Assembly: GCF_012277315.1 (NCBI RefSeq)
Contig: NZ_CP051157.1
Location: forward strand, 434,001-498,000
Direction: 5' to 3'
Source: Wolbachia endosymbiont of Ctenocephalides felis wCfeJ
GTDB taxonomy: Bacteria > Pseudomonadota > Alphaproteobacteria > Rickettsiales > Anaplasmataceae
DNA: 64,000 nt
Shown here: positions 25,353-33,879 of the stretch, piece by piece
Layout of the letters: the number at the start of each line of letters is the position of its first letter
How positions within the stretch are numbered: the stretch's first letter is position 1
The notes under the pieces: model-generated
Seen by the model: only the letters and a program-made list of their open reading frames with translations
What the model was told of the DNA's origin: nothing
Databases searched by the model: none
Made by a program: the position numbers and the translations under genes

Positions 25353-27425
25353 TCACTGAAATTTTGAAAAGTGTAATCTACTTCTATATTCGAACATATC
25401 AAGCAGTAATTCAAAAGATTTGCCCTCTGCAATTGCACCTTTTGCATTATTATACGCAAGGTTGAGTAGCTCTCTATCTTTATATAAGTCAGCAAATTTA
25501 AACTCCATGCACCCTGATTGTTTTATGCCTAAGATATCTCCGCTGCCTCTCAGCATCATGTCCTTCTCAGCAATGTAAAATCCATCTTGTGACTCACACA
25601 TGATCTTTAACTTTGAGGATGAGCTTTGACTCAGATTATCATATAATAATATGCAAAAAGACGGCTTGCTTCCTCGTCCTACTCTGCCTCTCAACTGATG
25701 TAATTGCGATAACCCAAATTGCTCTGCATTTTCTATAATCATAATGGTTGCATCTGGTACATCTATACCAACTTCTATCACAGTTGTTGCGACTAGGAGA
25801 GAAAATTCATTTCTTTTAAAAGAAAACATAGCTTGATCTTTCTGATCTTGAGTTAGTTTTCCGTGTATTATTCCAACTTTATCAAAAAATGTTTTTTGCA
25901 ATTCCTGAAAGCGCATCTCTGCTGCAGCTATATTGAGCTCTTCGTTTTCTTCTATATACGGGCAAATCCAATATGCTTTTTCGCCTCTGCTTATAGCACC
26001 TTTCAGTTTTTCAATAATATCTGGTACTTTTTTAATGTTCATAATGACGGTTTTTATTGGCAACCTAGATTTTGGTTTTTCCCTTAAAACGGAGCATTCA
26101 ACATCGCCATACATAGCTTGCTGCAAAGTCCTTGGGATAGGAGTGGCAGTAACGAAAAGTATGTCGGTATTTTCTCCCTTTCCTACCAAACGATTTCTCT
26201 GCATCACCCCAAACCGCTGTTGTTCGTCTATGACTGCAAGCCCTAAATTTTTAAATGTAACGTTAGCTTGAAACAGTGCATGAGTGCCAACCACTATATT
26301 TAAAATACCACTTGCAAGTTCGTTCATGATAGTCTTTCTTTCTTTGCGCGTAGTTTTACCAGTAAGCAGAGCAACTTTTATATCGGTGCAAGATAAAGCC
26401 TCTTCGATCCAATTATAATGTTGTTCCGCCAAGATAGTAGTTGGTGCCATTAGAGCTGCCTGCATGTTGTTTTCCACCACACTCAACATCACAAAAAGTG
26501 CAACCACGGTCTTGCCACTACCGACATCACCTTGTAGCAAGCTTACCATGCGGTATTTGGATTTTTGTCTCTCCGAGATCTCATCTATTGCACGAATTTG
26601 ATCGTTTGTTAATTGGAACGACAATCCATTTAAAACTTGCTCCTTATATTTATTAGATATTGTAAATTCTCTTCTCTCTTTTCTTACGTGATTTTCTCTT
26701 GCAAGTTTTAGTGCTAGTTGATACGCAAACAATTCATCATAGGCAAGCCTTTTCCGACAAACTTCCGCTTCTGCCAATGACCTTGGTCTGTGCAGCTTTA
26801 TAATGCTTTCTCTCCAACTCAGCCATTTTTTTTGCTCGATTAATGTACCATCTATCCACTCTGGCAAATCAGGCAATTCTTTTAGATTGGAATTTATTAT
26901 GTTTTTAATACTCTTGTTAGTAATGCCGCGACATAATTGGTAAACCGGTTCTATGCGAGCTATCTCTTCAAATTGGTCGATGTTAAGCGATACGTAGTCT
27001 GGGTGAGTAATTTGCCAATATCCAGCAAATTTATCAAGTTTACCACTGATGATTACATGGGCTCCAATTGGAAATGACTTATATAAATATTTAACTGAGT
27101 AATTAAAAAAGACTATGAATATATACTGACTTTCGCCTTCAACGACTATTTTATATGGCCTACCCCTAAAAGTGGGGGGCTGATGTTCATGAACTTTTGC
27201 TGTGAAAGTTGTAAGTTCTCCAACTTGAGCATCAAGTAGCGATTTACTTCTATCAACATAACTGAGTGGCCTGTAAAACAGCAGGTCCATTACTCTATCT
27301 CCGCCACAAAGTTTAGGCAATATTGTGGAATGAAACTTAGGTATATTCTCCAGCTTGCCATTTAGAAAGGCCAGCACATCTGGTTGCTCGTTGAGACTCA
27401 TACATGTGTAAAATTGTTTATCCAT
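25353..27425 (-). CDS. recG: ATP-dependent DNA helicase RecG
   Basis: Branch-migration helicase acting on stalled forks and Holliday junctions. It has 690 residues. The N-terminal wedge/OB region (LTTFTAKVHEHQPPTFRGRP) is followed by helicase motifs: LLQGDVGSGKTVVALF (Walker A, near residue 296), VGTHALFQ, VIDEQQRFGV (DEQQ box), LFVTATPIPRTL, and VATTVIEVGIDVPDAT with HQLRGRVGRG. All RecG signatures are complete. The 3' end abuts the repeat array. A second possible start (MSLNEQ, about 8 codons in) exists. Confidence 0.96.
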   Translation of the reverse strand: MDKQFYTCMSLNEQPDVLAFLNGKLENIPKFHSTILPKLCGGDRVMDLLFYRPLSYVDRSKSLLDAQVGELTTFTAKVHEHQPPTFRGRPYKIVVEGESQYIFIVFFNYSVKYLYKSFPIGAHVIISGKLDKFAGYWQITHPDYVSLNIDQFEEIARIEPVYQLCRGITNKSIKNIINSNLKELPDLPEWIDGTLIEQKKWLSWRESIIKLHRPRSLAEAEVCRKRLAYDELFAYQLALKLARENHVRKERREFTISNKYKEQVLNGLSFQLTNDQIRAIDEISERQKSKYRMVSLLQGDVGSGKTVVALFVMLSVVENNMQAALMAPTTILAEQHYNWIEEALSCTDIKVALLTGKTTRKERKTIMNELASGILNIVVGTHALFQANVTFKNLGLAVIDEQQRFGVMQRNRLVGKGENTDILFVTATPIPRTLQQAMYGDVECSVLREKPKSRLPIKTVIMNIKKVPDIIEKLKGAISRGEKAYWICPYIEENEELNIAAAEMRFQELQKTFFDKVGIIHGKLTQDQKDQAMFSFKRNEFSLLVATTVIEVGIDVPDATIMIIENAEQFGLSQLHQLRGRVGRGSKPSFCILLYDNLSQSSSSKLKIMCESQDGFYIAEKDMMLRGSGDILGIKQSGCMEFKFADLYKDRELLNLAYNNAKGAIAEGKSFELLLDMFEYRSRLHFSKFQ

Positions 27426-27499
27426 AATAGGGCTTTCTTAAAATTCTGTCATCTTATGGTCAAGCTATGCATTGTCATAGATTATGTTAACTATTTTTA

Positions 27500-27528
27500 T
27501 TGACTTATTAACTATTTTTATGTATTAT
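27500..27528 (+). promoter_or_regulatory. Sigma-70 promoter for the 27563 gene
   Basis: TTGACT at 27500-27505, 17 bases, TATTAT at 27523-27528. The predicted transcript start near 27535 argues against the upstream TTG 27536 and for ATG 27563. Confidence 0.55.
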
Positions 27529-27562
27529 TATACTATTGATAGTTAATATCAAAACATTAATA

Positions 27563-28522
27563 ATGAGTAGCTCTATATCAGAAGAAAAGGAAAATCCAGT
27601 AGTTACGCTAAAAGCTCAGGCAGAAAAGTTTGATTTTAGTATGTTAAGAGCTGATGAAAAGAATACATTAGCGAATTCTGGTGAGACAATGTTTCTAGAT
27701 TTTTACAGAATGAATTTTGTTATTAACAGAGAAAGTGTAGATAGTACTTTAACTATTGCTTTAATAAAAGGAGCTAAGCAAAATGGGCTTGAAAAATCTT
27801 GGAATGAACATTGCGAAAACGAAAAAACTAATGATAAAAAAACTGGCCAATACAAAAAGAAATTTGAGGAATTTTACAATCTAGGTACAAAATATACTCA
27901 TCTCTTACCAAAGGAAGACGCTGGAAATTATCGACCATTTGTAAAAGAAGTTTTTAAGGAAATATTTAAATATGCTGAAGCAGAGGTTCCAAGTGATTCT
28001 ATCCTGGAAGAGCTAATTACCAATTGTAATCAAGCAGGATATGAAGCTGGTGTACATATGGAGTTTCAAGGTGCGCTCTGCCAACATTCATTCATAATAG
28101 AAAACCCTGAAAAAGTAATAAGTATTGACCGTATTAGCCAAAATAGTGTGAGTGTCAGGTCTGATATGGTATTACCAATATTCTTCCAAAAAAGTGACGG
28201 CAAATTCGGTGACAAGGTATGTGATCTATCTAGTTCGCTAGAGTTTACACTTGCATCTCAAGATGGAAAAGATGGTGTAACATATGAAGATGGTAAATTG
28301 TCGATCACTGTTCCTCGAAATTTGAGAGATTATAAAATTGATGGCAGAAGTTTATTTGATATTATCAAAGAATATTTCTACAAACTCTGCGAGAAGTTAG
28401 GATTTAAATTTGAAGTAGAAATAGCACATGATTTAGGCGACCCACTAGAAGTGAATAGCTGTGTGAAAGATCCTAATGTGGATCTTAGCAATAAACGTGG
28501 TACGCCTGGTGTTAATGATTAA
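27563..28522 (+). CDS. Hypothetical protein, unknown family
   Basis: I do not recognise this 319-residue protein. It begins MSSSISEEKENPVVTLKAQ with no signal peptide. The middle is helical and charged (TGQYKKKFEEFYNLGTKY), then VHMEFQGALCQHSFIIENP, and a C-terminal half with beta-like segments (LEFTLASQDGKDGVTYEDG). The end is acidic and polar (SCVKDPNVDLSNKRGTPG). No catalytic motif stands out. It has its own near-consensus promoter and converges with miaA, sharing a TTAA in which both genes stop. A Wolbachia-restricted protein, perhaps host-facing, is one possibility; nothing in the sequence proves it. Confidence 0.7.
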   Translation: MSSSISEEKENPVVTLKAQAEKFDFSMLRADEKNTLANSGETMFLDFYRMNFVINRESVDSTLTIALIKGAKQNGLEKSWNEHCENEKTNDKKTGQYKKKFEEFYNLGTKYTHLLPKEDAGNYRPFVKEVFKEIFKYAEAEVPSDSILEELITNCNQAGYEAGVHMEFQGALCQHSFIIENPEKVISIDRISQNSVSVRSDMVLPIFFQKSDGKFGDKVCDLSSSLEFTLASQDGKDGVTYEDGKLSITVPRNLRDYKIDGRSLFDIIKEYFYKLCEKLGFKFEVEIAHDLGDPLEVNSCVKDPNVDLSNKRGTPGVND

Positions 28523-29412
28523 AATATCTCAAATTCTATCAACTTGTTTGCACAGTCAATCACTTCAGAACTTGGAAATTGATTTTTAAACCAAGTGTAT
28601 TGGCGCTTTGCGTAATGCCTCGTATTTGTTTGAGCAATTTGTATTGCCTCGTTCAAAGTAATTTCACCTTTTAAGTACTCTATAATTTCCGGTACTCCGT
28701 GTGCCTTCATAGCCGGCAAATGTGGAGCTAGTTTCATACTAAGTAGTTTTTTTACCTCGTCAATTGCTCCATTTTTAACCATTTTAATAAAACGAGAATT
28801 TATTTCTTGGTATACACTGTCACGCTCAGGGAGAATTGTATATATCTTAAAATTATTGAATAAAGGAGGCTGTCTATGTTTTTGCCATGTAAAGATTGAC
28901 TTGCCGGTTTCAGTAATCACTTCAAGTGCTCTTGATAGGCGATGCGAATCATTCGTAAATATTTTTCCTTGAATTTTTGAGTCCTTGTCTAGCACTAATT
29001 TGTAGAACTCCTCTTTGCCTAAGTTCTTTCTTAGCTCACTTACATTTTGTCTCACTTCCTGACTTATTTGTGGAATCGATGATAAGCCTTTAATTAAACT
29101 GCTGATGTAAAGTCCACTTCCTCCAGTAATAATGGGTATTTGTGAATTTTTCAGCGCGTTATTGACTTCCTTCTCCAAATCTTTCAGCCACAAACCCGCA
29201 GAATAATTCTCTTTTACCGAGACGTAACCATATAGTCTGTAAAATCCTCCTTGTCTTAGTGGCTGAGCAGTAATTATGGGAATTTCTTTATACACCTGCT
29301 TTGAGTCACAGTTTATTATTCTAATATTCCTATATTTTTCTATCAGGTTATCGCATAATTCTGATTTACCTGAGGCCGTAATTCCTGTAATAATTACTAT
29401 ATTATCTCTCAT
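28519..29412 (-). CDS. miaA: tRNA dimethylallyltransferase
   Basis: Adds a dimethylallyl group to A37 of tRNAs reading UNN codons. The 297-residue protein has the P-loop GITASGKSELCDNL (near residue 8), INCDSKQVYKEIPIITAQP (substrate site), GGSGLYISSLIKGLS, and the tRNA-binding NDSHRLSRALEV and TRHYAKRQYTWFKNQF near the C-terminus. The motif set is complete. It converges with the 27563 gene and is divergent from the 29488 gene. Confidence 0.95.
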   Translation of the reverse strand: MRDNIVIITGITASGKSELCDNLIEKYRNIRIINCDSKQVYKEIPIITAQPLRQGGFYRLYGYVSVKENYSAGLWLKDLEKEVNNALKNSQIPIITGGSGLYISSLIKGLSSIPQISQEVRQNVSELRKNLGKEEFYKLVLDKDSKIQGKIFTNDSHRLSRALEVITETGKSIFTWQKHRQPPLFNNFKIYTILPERDSVYQEINSRFIKMVKNGAIDEVKKLLSMKLAPHLPAMKAHGVPEIIEYLKGEITLNEAIQIAQTNTRHYAKRQYTWFKNQFPSSEVIDCANKLIEFEIF

Positions 29413-29487
29413 TTATATTAATTTAATTAACATATGATAGGGTGTAGTAAAAATTTGGATTCTACAATCTAAAGTTTGGAGACTTTT

Positions 29488-29958
29488 ATGACAGAGAACA
29501 ACGATAATAACTCATTCACTAAGCGTTTCACAAACAGGACTCCTGGCGATACAGGAGGGGGTTTTTCCAGTAAGTATTCATCCCAAAACACCAAGGAGCG
29601 TGCGCTAGGGGAAAAAGGGAAAATTTCTGAACTAGCAAGTAAAAAAACTGAGTCTAAAGAACCTTTTTCCGAAAGTGGCGGCATAAAAAGCAAAAGTAAA
29701 ACTGTGAATGAAAGGTCTTTTGCTGACGCAACAAGAAGAAGCAGGTCAGATCTCATATATCTAGTCCGTGGTAAAGATCGTGGAAGATCAGCGTGGCACT
29801 ATGTATTAGTTGATAAAGACAAGAGAGAAATATTTCTTGCAAAAAGCAGAACTGGCTCTATGGATGTTGCAGATTATGGAGAGATTTTATATTCAGGGTG
29901 GGGAGAGGATCCACCACAAGAAATAGTTGATAAAATCAATGAAGAGTTTGGGCTATAG
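29488..29958 (+). CDS. Hypothetical small protein with disordered basic N-terminus
   Basis: Unrecognised 156-residue protein. The start ATG 29488 has GGAG at 29478-29481 with a 6-base gap, better than the in-frame TTG 29476. Residues 1-85 are rich in Ser, Lys, Asn and Gly and probably disordered. The last 70 residues look folded: LIYLVRGKDRGRSAWHYVLV then KREIFLAKSRTGSMDVADYG and GWGEDPPQEIVDKINEEF. A short charged two-part protein of this type could be a regulator or a secreted substrate, but there is no direct evidence. Confidence 0.7.
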   Translation: MTENNDNNSFTKRFTNRTPGDTGGGFSSKYSSQNTKERALGEKGKISELASKKTESKEPFSESGGIKSKSKTVNERSFADATRRSRSDLIYLVRGKDRGRSAWHYVLVDKDKREIFLAKSRTGSMDVADYGEILYSGWGEDPPQEIVDKINEEFGL

Positions 29959-30081
29959 CAGCAAACCAGAATTCTTTGTAGGGCTTGTTTTTTGTAAGGT
30001 TATTCTTCTGTCAGTTTATTCTTGCCTGTTAGATCAAGTCTTGTCTTTTATAGGACCTATAACCACATCTTTATAATAAAT

Positions 30082-30096
30082 ATAGTAGTCTACTAT
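30082..30096. promoter_or_regulatory. Perfect 15-bp dyad upstream of hemA
   Basis: ATAGTAG-T-CTACTAT, a 7+1+7 perfect inverted repeat, lies 45 bases before the hemA start. A TATAAT at 30109-30114 follows, so the dyad would overlap the -35 region. It could be an operator; no known regulator site is recognised. Confidence 0.35.
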
Positions 30097-30140
30097 TGAA
30101 TAATTTATTATAATTTTATTAGTTATTAACAGATAAAAAC

Positions 30141-31340
30141 TTGGTAGACTACGAAGAAATATTCTTAAAAAAAATCAAAGATATAAAGGAGGAAGGGCGC
30201 TATCGTGAATTCACGCACTTTGCATCTTTGCCTGGCAGGCTTCCCTACATTATGGATTATGAAAGAAATAGAGAAGTTATCGTCTGGTGCAGTAATAACT
30301 ACTTAGGAATGTCGCAAAATGAGAGTGTCATTGCCGCTATTCAGAATTCATCTGTTGGTGCAGGAGGAACAAGAAATATATCTGGTACAACAAAAGAGGT
30401 TGTTGAACTTGAACAATCCCTGGCTTGTTTGCATAACAAGGAGGCTGCTTTAACTTTTGCTTGTGGCTACCTTGCCAACCAGACAACGCTGAGCACCTTA
30501 TCATCTGTCATTCCTGATGTGGTAATTTTTTCAGATGAGAAAAACCATTCTTCGATGATAGAAGGCATAAAATCAGGAAAAAGACCTAAATATATATTCA
30601 GGCATAATGACATTGATCACTTAGAGCAGTTGTTACAGTCTGTCGGCAAAAAGACACCCAAAATAATAGCACTTGAATCCGTATATTCAATGGATGGCGA
30701 TGTAGTGCCACTGAGAGAAATATGTGACTTAGCAGAAGAATATGATGCAATTACCTATTTGGATGAGGTGCATGCAGTTGGCATGTATGGTGCACGCGGT
30801 GGTGGAATTGCAGAAAGAGAAGGTCTAATGGATAGAGTAACCGTCATTCAAGGTACATTATCAAAGGCTTTTGGAGTGATGGGTGGATATATAGCATCCT
30901 CAAAGAGCTTGGTGGATGTAATAAGAAGTTCTGCTCCAGGATTTATTTTCACAACTGCCATGTCGCCTGTTTTAGCAGCAGCAGCAAAGGCAAGCGTTGA
31001 ACATCTAAAATCAAGTAACGTTGAAAGGGAAAAACAAAAACAAGTTGTAGAAAAAGTAAAAAATTCGCTGAAAAATGCGGGAGTCAATTTCATTCCAACA
31101 ACAACTCATATCATTCCAATAATAATTGGCGACCCAAAGTTATCCAAAAGGGCATCAAAATTGTTATTTGATGAACATGGAATATACGTTCAACATATAA
31201 ATTATCCGACAGTTCCAAGAGGAACTGAACGTTTTCGTATCACTCCTACGCCTTATCATACCGATGAAATGATAGAGCACTTAACAGAGTCTCTTGTAAA
31301 AGTTTTCGAGGTATCTGTTCAGGCAATGGCGTCAACTTAA
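30141..31340 (+). CDS. hemA: 5-aminolevulinate synthase
   Basis: PLP enzyme condensing glycine and succinyl-CoA into 5-aminolevulinate, the first step of heme synthesis by the C4 (Shemin) route typical of Alphaproteobacteria. The 399-residue protein has [48 protein letters not shown] (PLP-binding Asp) and the Schiff-base lysine in [13 protein letters not shown] (near residue 245). The start is TTG 30141, which gives the expected MVDYEEIF N-terminus. A dyad and a TATAAT lie upstream. Confidence 0.95.
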   Translation: MVDYEEIFLKKIKDIKEEGRYREFTHFASLPGRLPYIMDYERNREVIVWCSNNYLGMSQNESVIAAIQNSSVGAGGTRNISGTTKEVVELEQSLACLHNKEAALTFACGYLANQTTLSTLSSVIPDVVIFSDEKNHSSMIEGIKSGKRPKYIFRHNDIDHLEQLLQSVGKKTPKIIALESVYSMDGDVVPLREICDLAEEYDAITYLDEVHAVGMYGARGGGIAEREGLMDRVTVIQGTLSKAFGVMGGYIASSKSLVDVIRSSAPGFIFTTAMSPVLAAAAKASVEHLKSSNVEREKQKQVVEKVKNSLKNAGVNFIPTTTHIIPIIIGDPKLSKRASKLLFDEHGIYVQHINYPTVPRGTERFRITPTPYHTDEMIEHLTESLVKVFEVSVQAMAST

Positions 31341-31479
31341 GAGCCTCAATCAGCAATCTTTCCTAAAGGTATGATGGCGTTTGGGCTACAGCTATAGGGA
31401 AAATACAATCCATTCTTTTTTTCACTAGATTCCAGTGTCAGCTACTTTAATGACACCCTTCGATGAACACAAGAAATTT

Positions 31480-31742
31480 CTTATTTTCGATTCTATATAA
31501 AAATGAAAATAAGGCTTATCTATTTGCGTGGATAAACACAAGAGGCTTCTTATTTTCGATTTTGCGTAGAAATGAAAATAAGCCTGGATTCCAGCGTCAC
31601 GCGCTGGAATGACACCATTTGATGAAAATAAGAAACCTTTTATTTTCGATTCTATATAAAAATGAAAATAAGGCTTACCTTATTTTCGTGGATGAACATA
31701 AGAGAGCTCTTATTTTCGATTTTGCGTAAAAATGAAAATAAG
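31480..31742. repeat. Four copies of the 34-bp palindrome in 69-bp style units
   Basis: Copies at 31480 and 31549 are 69 bases apart; those at 31639 and 31709 are 70 apart. The CCAGCG-type palindrome and a short CACCATTTGATG segment separate the two pairs. Confidence 0.75.
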
Positions 31743-31800
31743 GCTTATCTTAATGGTGATAGACTTCTTGCATTATGGTCACGAACATTGCAATCAGCAG
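31711..31800 (+). repeat. Direct repeat shared with 57677-57775
   Basis: After the palindrome both copies read AAGGCTTATCTTA(A/G)TGGTG then ATAGACTTCTTGCATTATGG, and CGAACATTGCAATCAGCAGG. The 57.7-kb copy has a 7-base AAGCTGT insertion before the last block. Confidence 0.7.
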
Positions 31801-31928
31801 GTGTAACAGATGGTATCTATACCTGTAGCCTCTACGATGTCATCCCAGTGCTACTGAATAATGTCATCCGAGTAGCTGGCACTGGGATCCATCTTTTTTT
31901 TACTGGATTTCAGCGTCACTCACTAAAA

Positions 31929-32020
31929 TGATACCCTTTGTTGTAAATTCACTTTTATTCTATGGTTATCTTTTTATACTACCTTGTCTACCTTATTTTG
32001 CCACTCCGCTGAACAGATAC
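31929..32020 (+). repeat. 92-bp inverted repeat, arm 1 (partner 55235-55326)
   Basis: The reverse complement matches 55235-55326 at about 90 of 92 positions by eye. It includes TTGTAAATTCACTTTTATTC and CCACTCCGCTGAACAGATAC. A fragment of the same end is seen near 5834-5855. Confidence 0.8.
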
Positions 32021-32035
32021 TTTTCAAGAGCCTGT

Positions 32036-32734
32036 TTACCCCAGTTTAATATCGCCTGCGATGATTAATCCATTGTCTTCTACTAGCCTTCCACCGCTTT
32101 CTTGCAGAAGAAGCCTACCAAGCAGAACCTTATATTTGTTAACTTTAGAGTAAACTATACCACCGTATCTTCCTGCAGCAAGGTATGCAAAACCTAACAT
32201 TGTCGAACCGAAAGAGCGCACGTTACTGTTGCCAGGTAGTAGTTTACCTAATAAGTTACCATTTACATCGATCAAACCCCTATCACAACTTTTCACTCGC
32301 ATCTTTATATGACGAGATCTGGAGTCTTCAAGAAAAGCACCCTTCTTCTCTTCTGCCCAAAAAGTTTCTCTAAGAGCAGGAGCATCAATTACAGCCGCTA
32401 CAACTTTGTTTTTATGAATTAGACAAACTGACACTGTGAAATGAACCATGCAACTGGAAAAATTATCCCTGCTTTCTATAGGCATAATGAACCAGGTATA
32501 ATTGTCATCTTTGACTTCTTGATCGGCATCATCTTCAAAAATAAAACCATAGTCTTGTTTGTAGTCGCGCAAGCAATCGTATATAGCCTGCTTAGATTTT
32601 GAGTAAGTCTTATTGATAAAGTCAGCTGACTTAACATTGGAAATTTGTAATTCGTTAAAGTCGCGCATAAGTTGTTTAGAAGCACTGCGTACAGAATCAA
32701 GCATCACATTAATCCGAGGTGATGAAATAGACAT
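32036..32734 (-). CDS. Degenerate inositol monophosphatase-family protein
   Basis: The 232-residue product aligns in style with the SuhB/IMPase fold: DFNELQISNVKSADFINKTY, then WFIMPIESRDNFSSCMVHF where active members have WxVDPIDGTxNF, then RSFGSTMLGFAYLAAGRYGG, and KYKVLLGRLLLQESGG where WDxAAGxLLxxEAGG is expected. The two metal-binding Asp of the DPIDGT box and the Asp of the WD box are replaced (Met, Glu, Tyr). Hydrolase activity is therefore doubtful. It follows efp by 7 bases, an arrangement seen for suhB-like genes in relatives. The open frame is intact, so the protein may be kept for a non-catalytic role, such as binding RNA polymerase or ribosomal factors as SuhB does in E. coli. 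Confidence 0.75.
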   Translation of the reverse strand: MSISSPRINVMLDSVRSASKQLMRDFNELQISNVKSADFINKTYSKSKQAIYDCLRDYKQDYGFIFEDDADQEVKDDNYTWFIMPIESRDNFSSCMVHFTVSVCLIHKNKVVAAVIDAPALRETFWAEEKKGAFLEDSRSRHIKMRVKSCDRGLIDVNGNLLGKLLPGNSNVRSFGSTMLGFAYLAAGRYGGIVYSKVNKYKVLLGRLLLQESGGRLVEDNGLIIAGDIKLG

Positions 32735-32741
32735 CTTCCTT

Positions 32742-33308
32742 TTACTCTTTTACCCTTTCGTAATAGCTGTCATCGGGAGTGTGTACTACAATTTTATCTT
32801 CTTCTTTTATAAATTGAGGTACGTTAATGCGCATCCCATTTTCTAAAATTGCAGGTTTGTAAGAGGAAGTAACAGTTTGTCCTTTGATAACAGACTCTGT
32901 TTCTTTTACAGTCAGTGTAACATAATCAGGCACATGCACAGAGATTATCTTATCTTGGTAAGTTACTACTTTAACTTTCATATTATCCTGTAAATAAACC
33001 TTTTTTTCTCCTAATAAGTCCAAGTTTATAGTAATTTGCTCGTAATTACTCGGATGCATAAGATTCACAATATTTCCTTCAGTAAAGAGATAAACATATT
33101 CCTCTTCATCTAAAATAGCCCTTCTGACTGTTGCATCAGAGCGAAACCTTTCATAGTGTTTTGCTCCGGTTTTGATATTTTTCATTTCAGCTTGTATGTA
33201 TGCACCACCTTTACCAGGTTGAGTATGCATAATACTCACAACCAGAAACAAACCACCATTGTGCTCCAACACTTGACCTGGCCTAATATCATTAGCTCTT
33301 TCTGCCAT
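32742..33308 (-). CDS. efp: Elongation factor P
   Basis: Relieves ribosome stalling at polyproline sequences. The 188-residue protein has the three beta-barrel domains of EF-P. The modified-lysine loop is HTQPGKGGAYIQAE (Lys near residue 33), followed by KTGAKHYERFRSD. The C-terminal VNVPQFIKEEDKIVVHTPDDSYYERV matches the family end. It is the first gene of a pair with the IMPase-like gene. No lysyl-modification genes are in the window. Confidence 0.96.
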   Translation of the reverse strand: MAERANDIRPGQVLEHNGGLFLVVSIMHTQPGKGGAYIQAEMKNIKTGAKHYERFRSDATVRRAILDEEEYVYLFTEGNIVNLMHPSNYEQITINLDLLGEKKVYLQDNMKVKVVTYQDKIISVHVPDYVTLTVKETESVIKGQTVTSSYKPAILENGMRINVPQFIKEEDKIVVHTPDDSYYERVKE

Positions 33309-33371
33309 AATTACATTTTCAGTTTGATCTTAATAATTATAAGTAGCTTTTGTGTAAATTCAAAGCCTTTA

Positions 33372-33878
33372 TTAATCAATAAACTCCGGCATATTGAGGA
33401 TTATATATCTTTCCTTTGTGTTTACATGTGGAAATATCTCTTTGGTAAAAGACAACATAATGTTCTTTTTTATACTAATAACTGAAATTTCCAAGATGTC
33501 TCCTGAACCGAAATTACATATAGATTTTACATGGCCATATAATTCATTGTTCTCCAGCCTTACTTCCATACCTAAAAGGTCGCTTTGATAGAATTCATTT
33601 TCGTCATTTAATTTTGGTAGCCTGTCCTTTTTGATATATAAATTTCTACCTCTTAAGAGCTCTGCTTCGTTACGAGAATTTATTCCACTTATTGTAGCTA
33701 TTACCAAATCATCACCTATGACAGACACCGAATCTATTTTATAACTTTCGTTGCCACTTATTAGCTTACCGTGCAAGGAGATATTCTCAGGCTTTTCAGT
33801 AAAAGTTTTTATTTTAACTGCTCCCTTAATTCCATGGGGAGCAGTAATTACCCCTAGGCATATCAGATTGTTGTTCAT
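33372..33878 (-). CDS. rimM: Ribosome maturation factor RimM
   Basis: 16S rRNA processing factor that binds S19 on the 30S subunit. From ATG 33878 the product is 168 residues beginning [19 protein letters not shown], the standard RimM start; the longer open frame reads into argD and is not used. The PRC-barrel domain includes [12 protein letters not shown] and GSGDILEI. The end is [16 protein letters not shown]...YIILNMPEF. One base separates it from the argD stop, so the two are translationally linked. Confidence 0.93.
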   Translation of the reverse strand: MNNNLICLGVITAPHGIKGAVKIKTFTEKPENISLHGKLISGNESYKIDSVSVIGDDLVIATISGINSRNEAELLRGRNLYIKKDRLPKLNDENEFYQSDLLGMEVRLENNELYGHVKSICNFGSGDILEISVISIKKNIMLSFTKEIFPHVNTKERYIILNMPEFID

Positions 33879-33879
33879 G

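Larger units (their letters stand above)
31341..32035. other. Repeat-filled intergenic region between hemA and the IMPase-like gene
   Basis: About 700 bases with four 34-bp AT-rich palindromes (31480-31513, 31549-31582, 31639-31672, 31709-31742), a CCAGCG palindrome at 31586-31613, a segment shared with 57.7 kb (about 31711-31800) and one arm of a 92-bp inverted repeat (31929-32020). The 89-codon open frame from 31662 is made of these repeats. Confidence 0.75.

Noticed and set aside
31480-31742. Possible CRISPR-like array
   Set aside because: Regular 69-base spacing, but the intervals between palindromes are themselves repeated rather than unique spacers, and no cas gene is present.
31662-31931. 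89-codon open frame in the hemA-IMPase gap
   Set aside because: Composed of palindromic repeat units; the translation begins and ends inside repeats.
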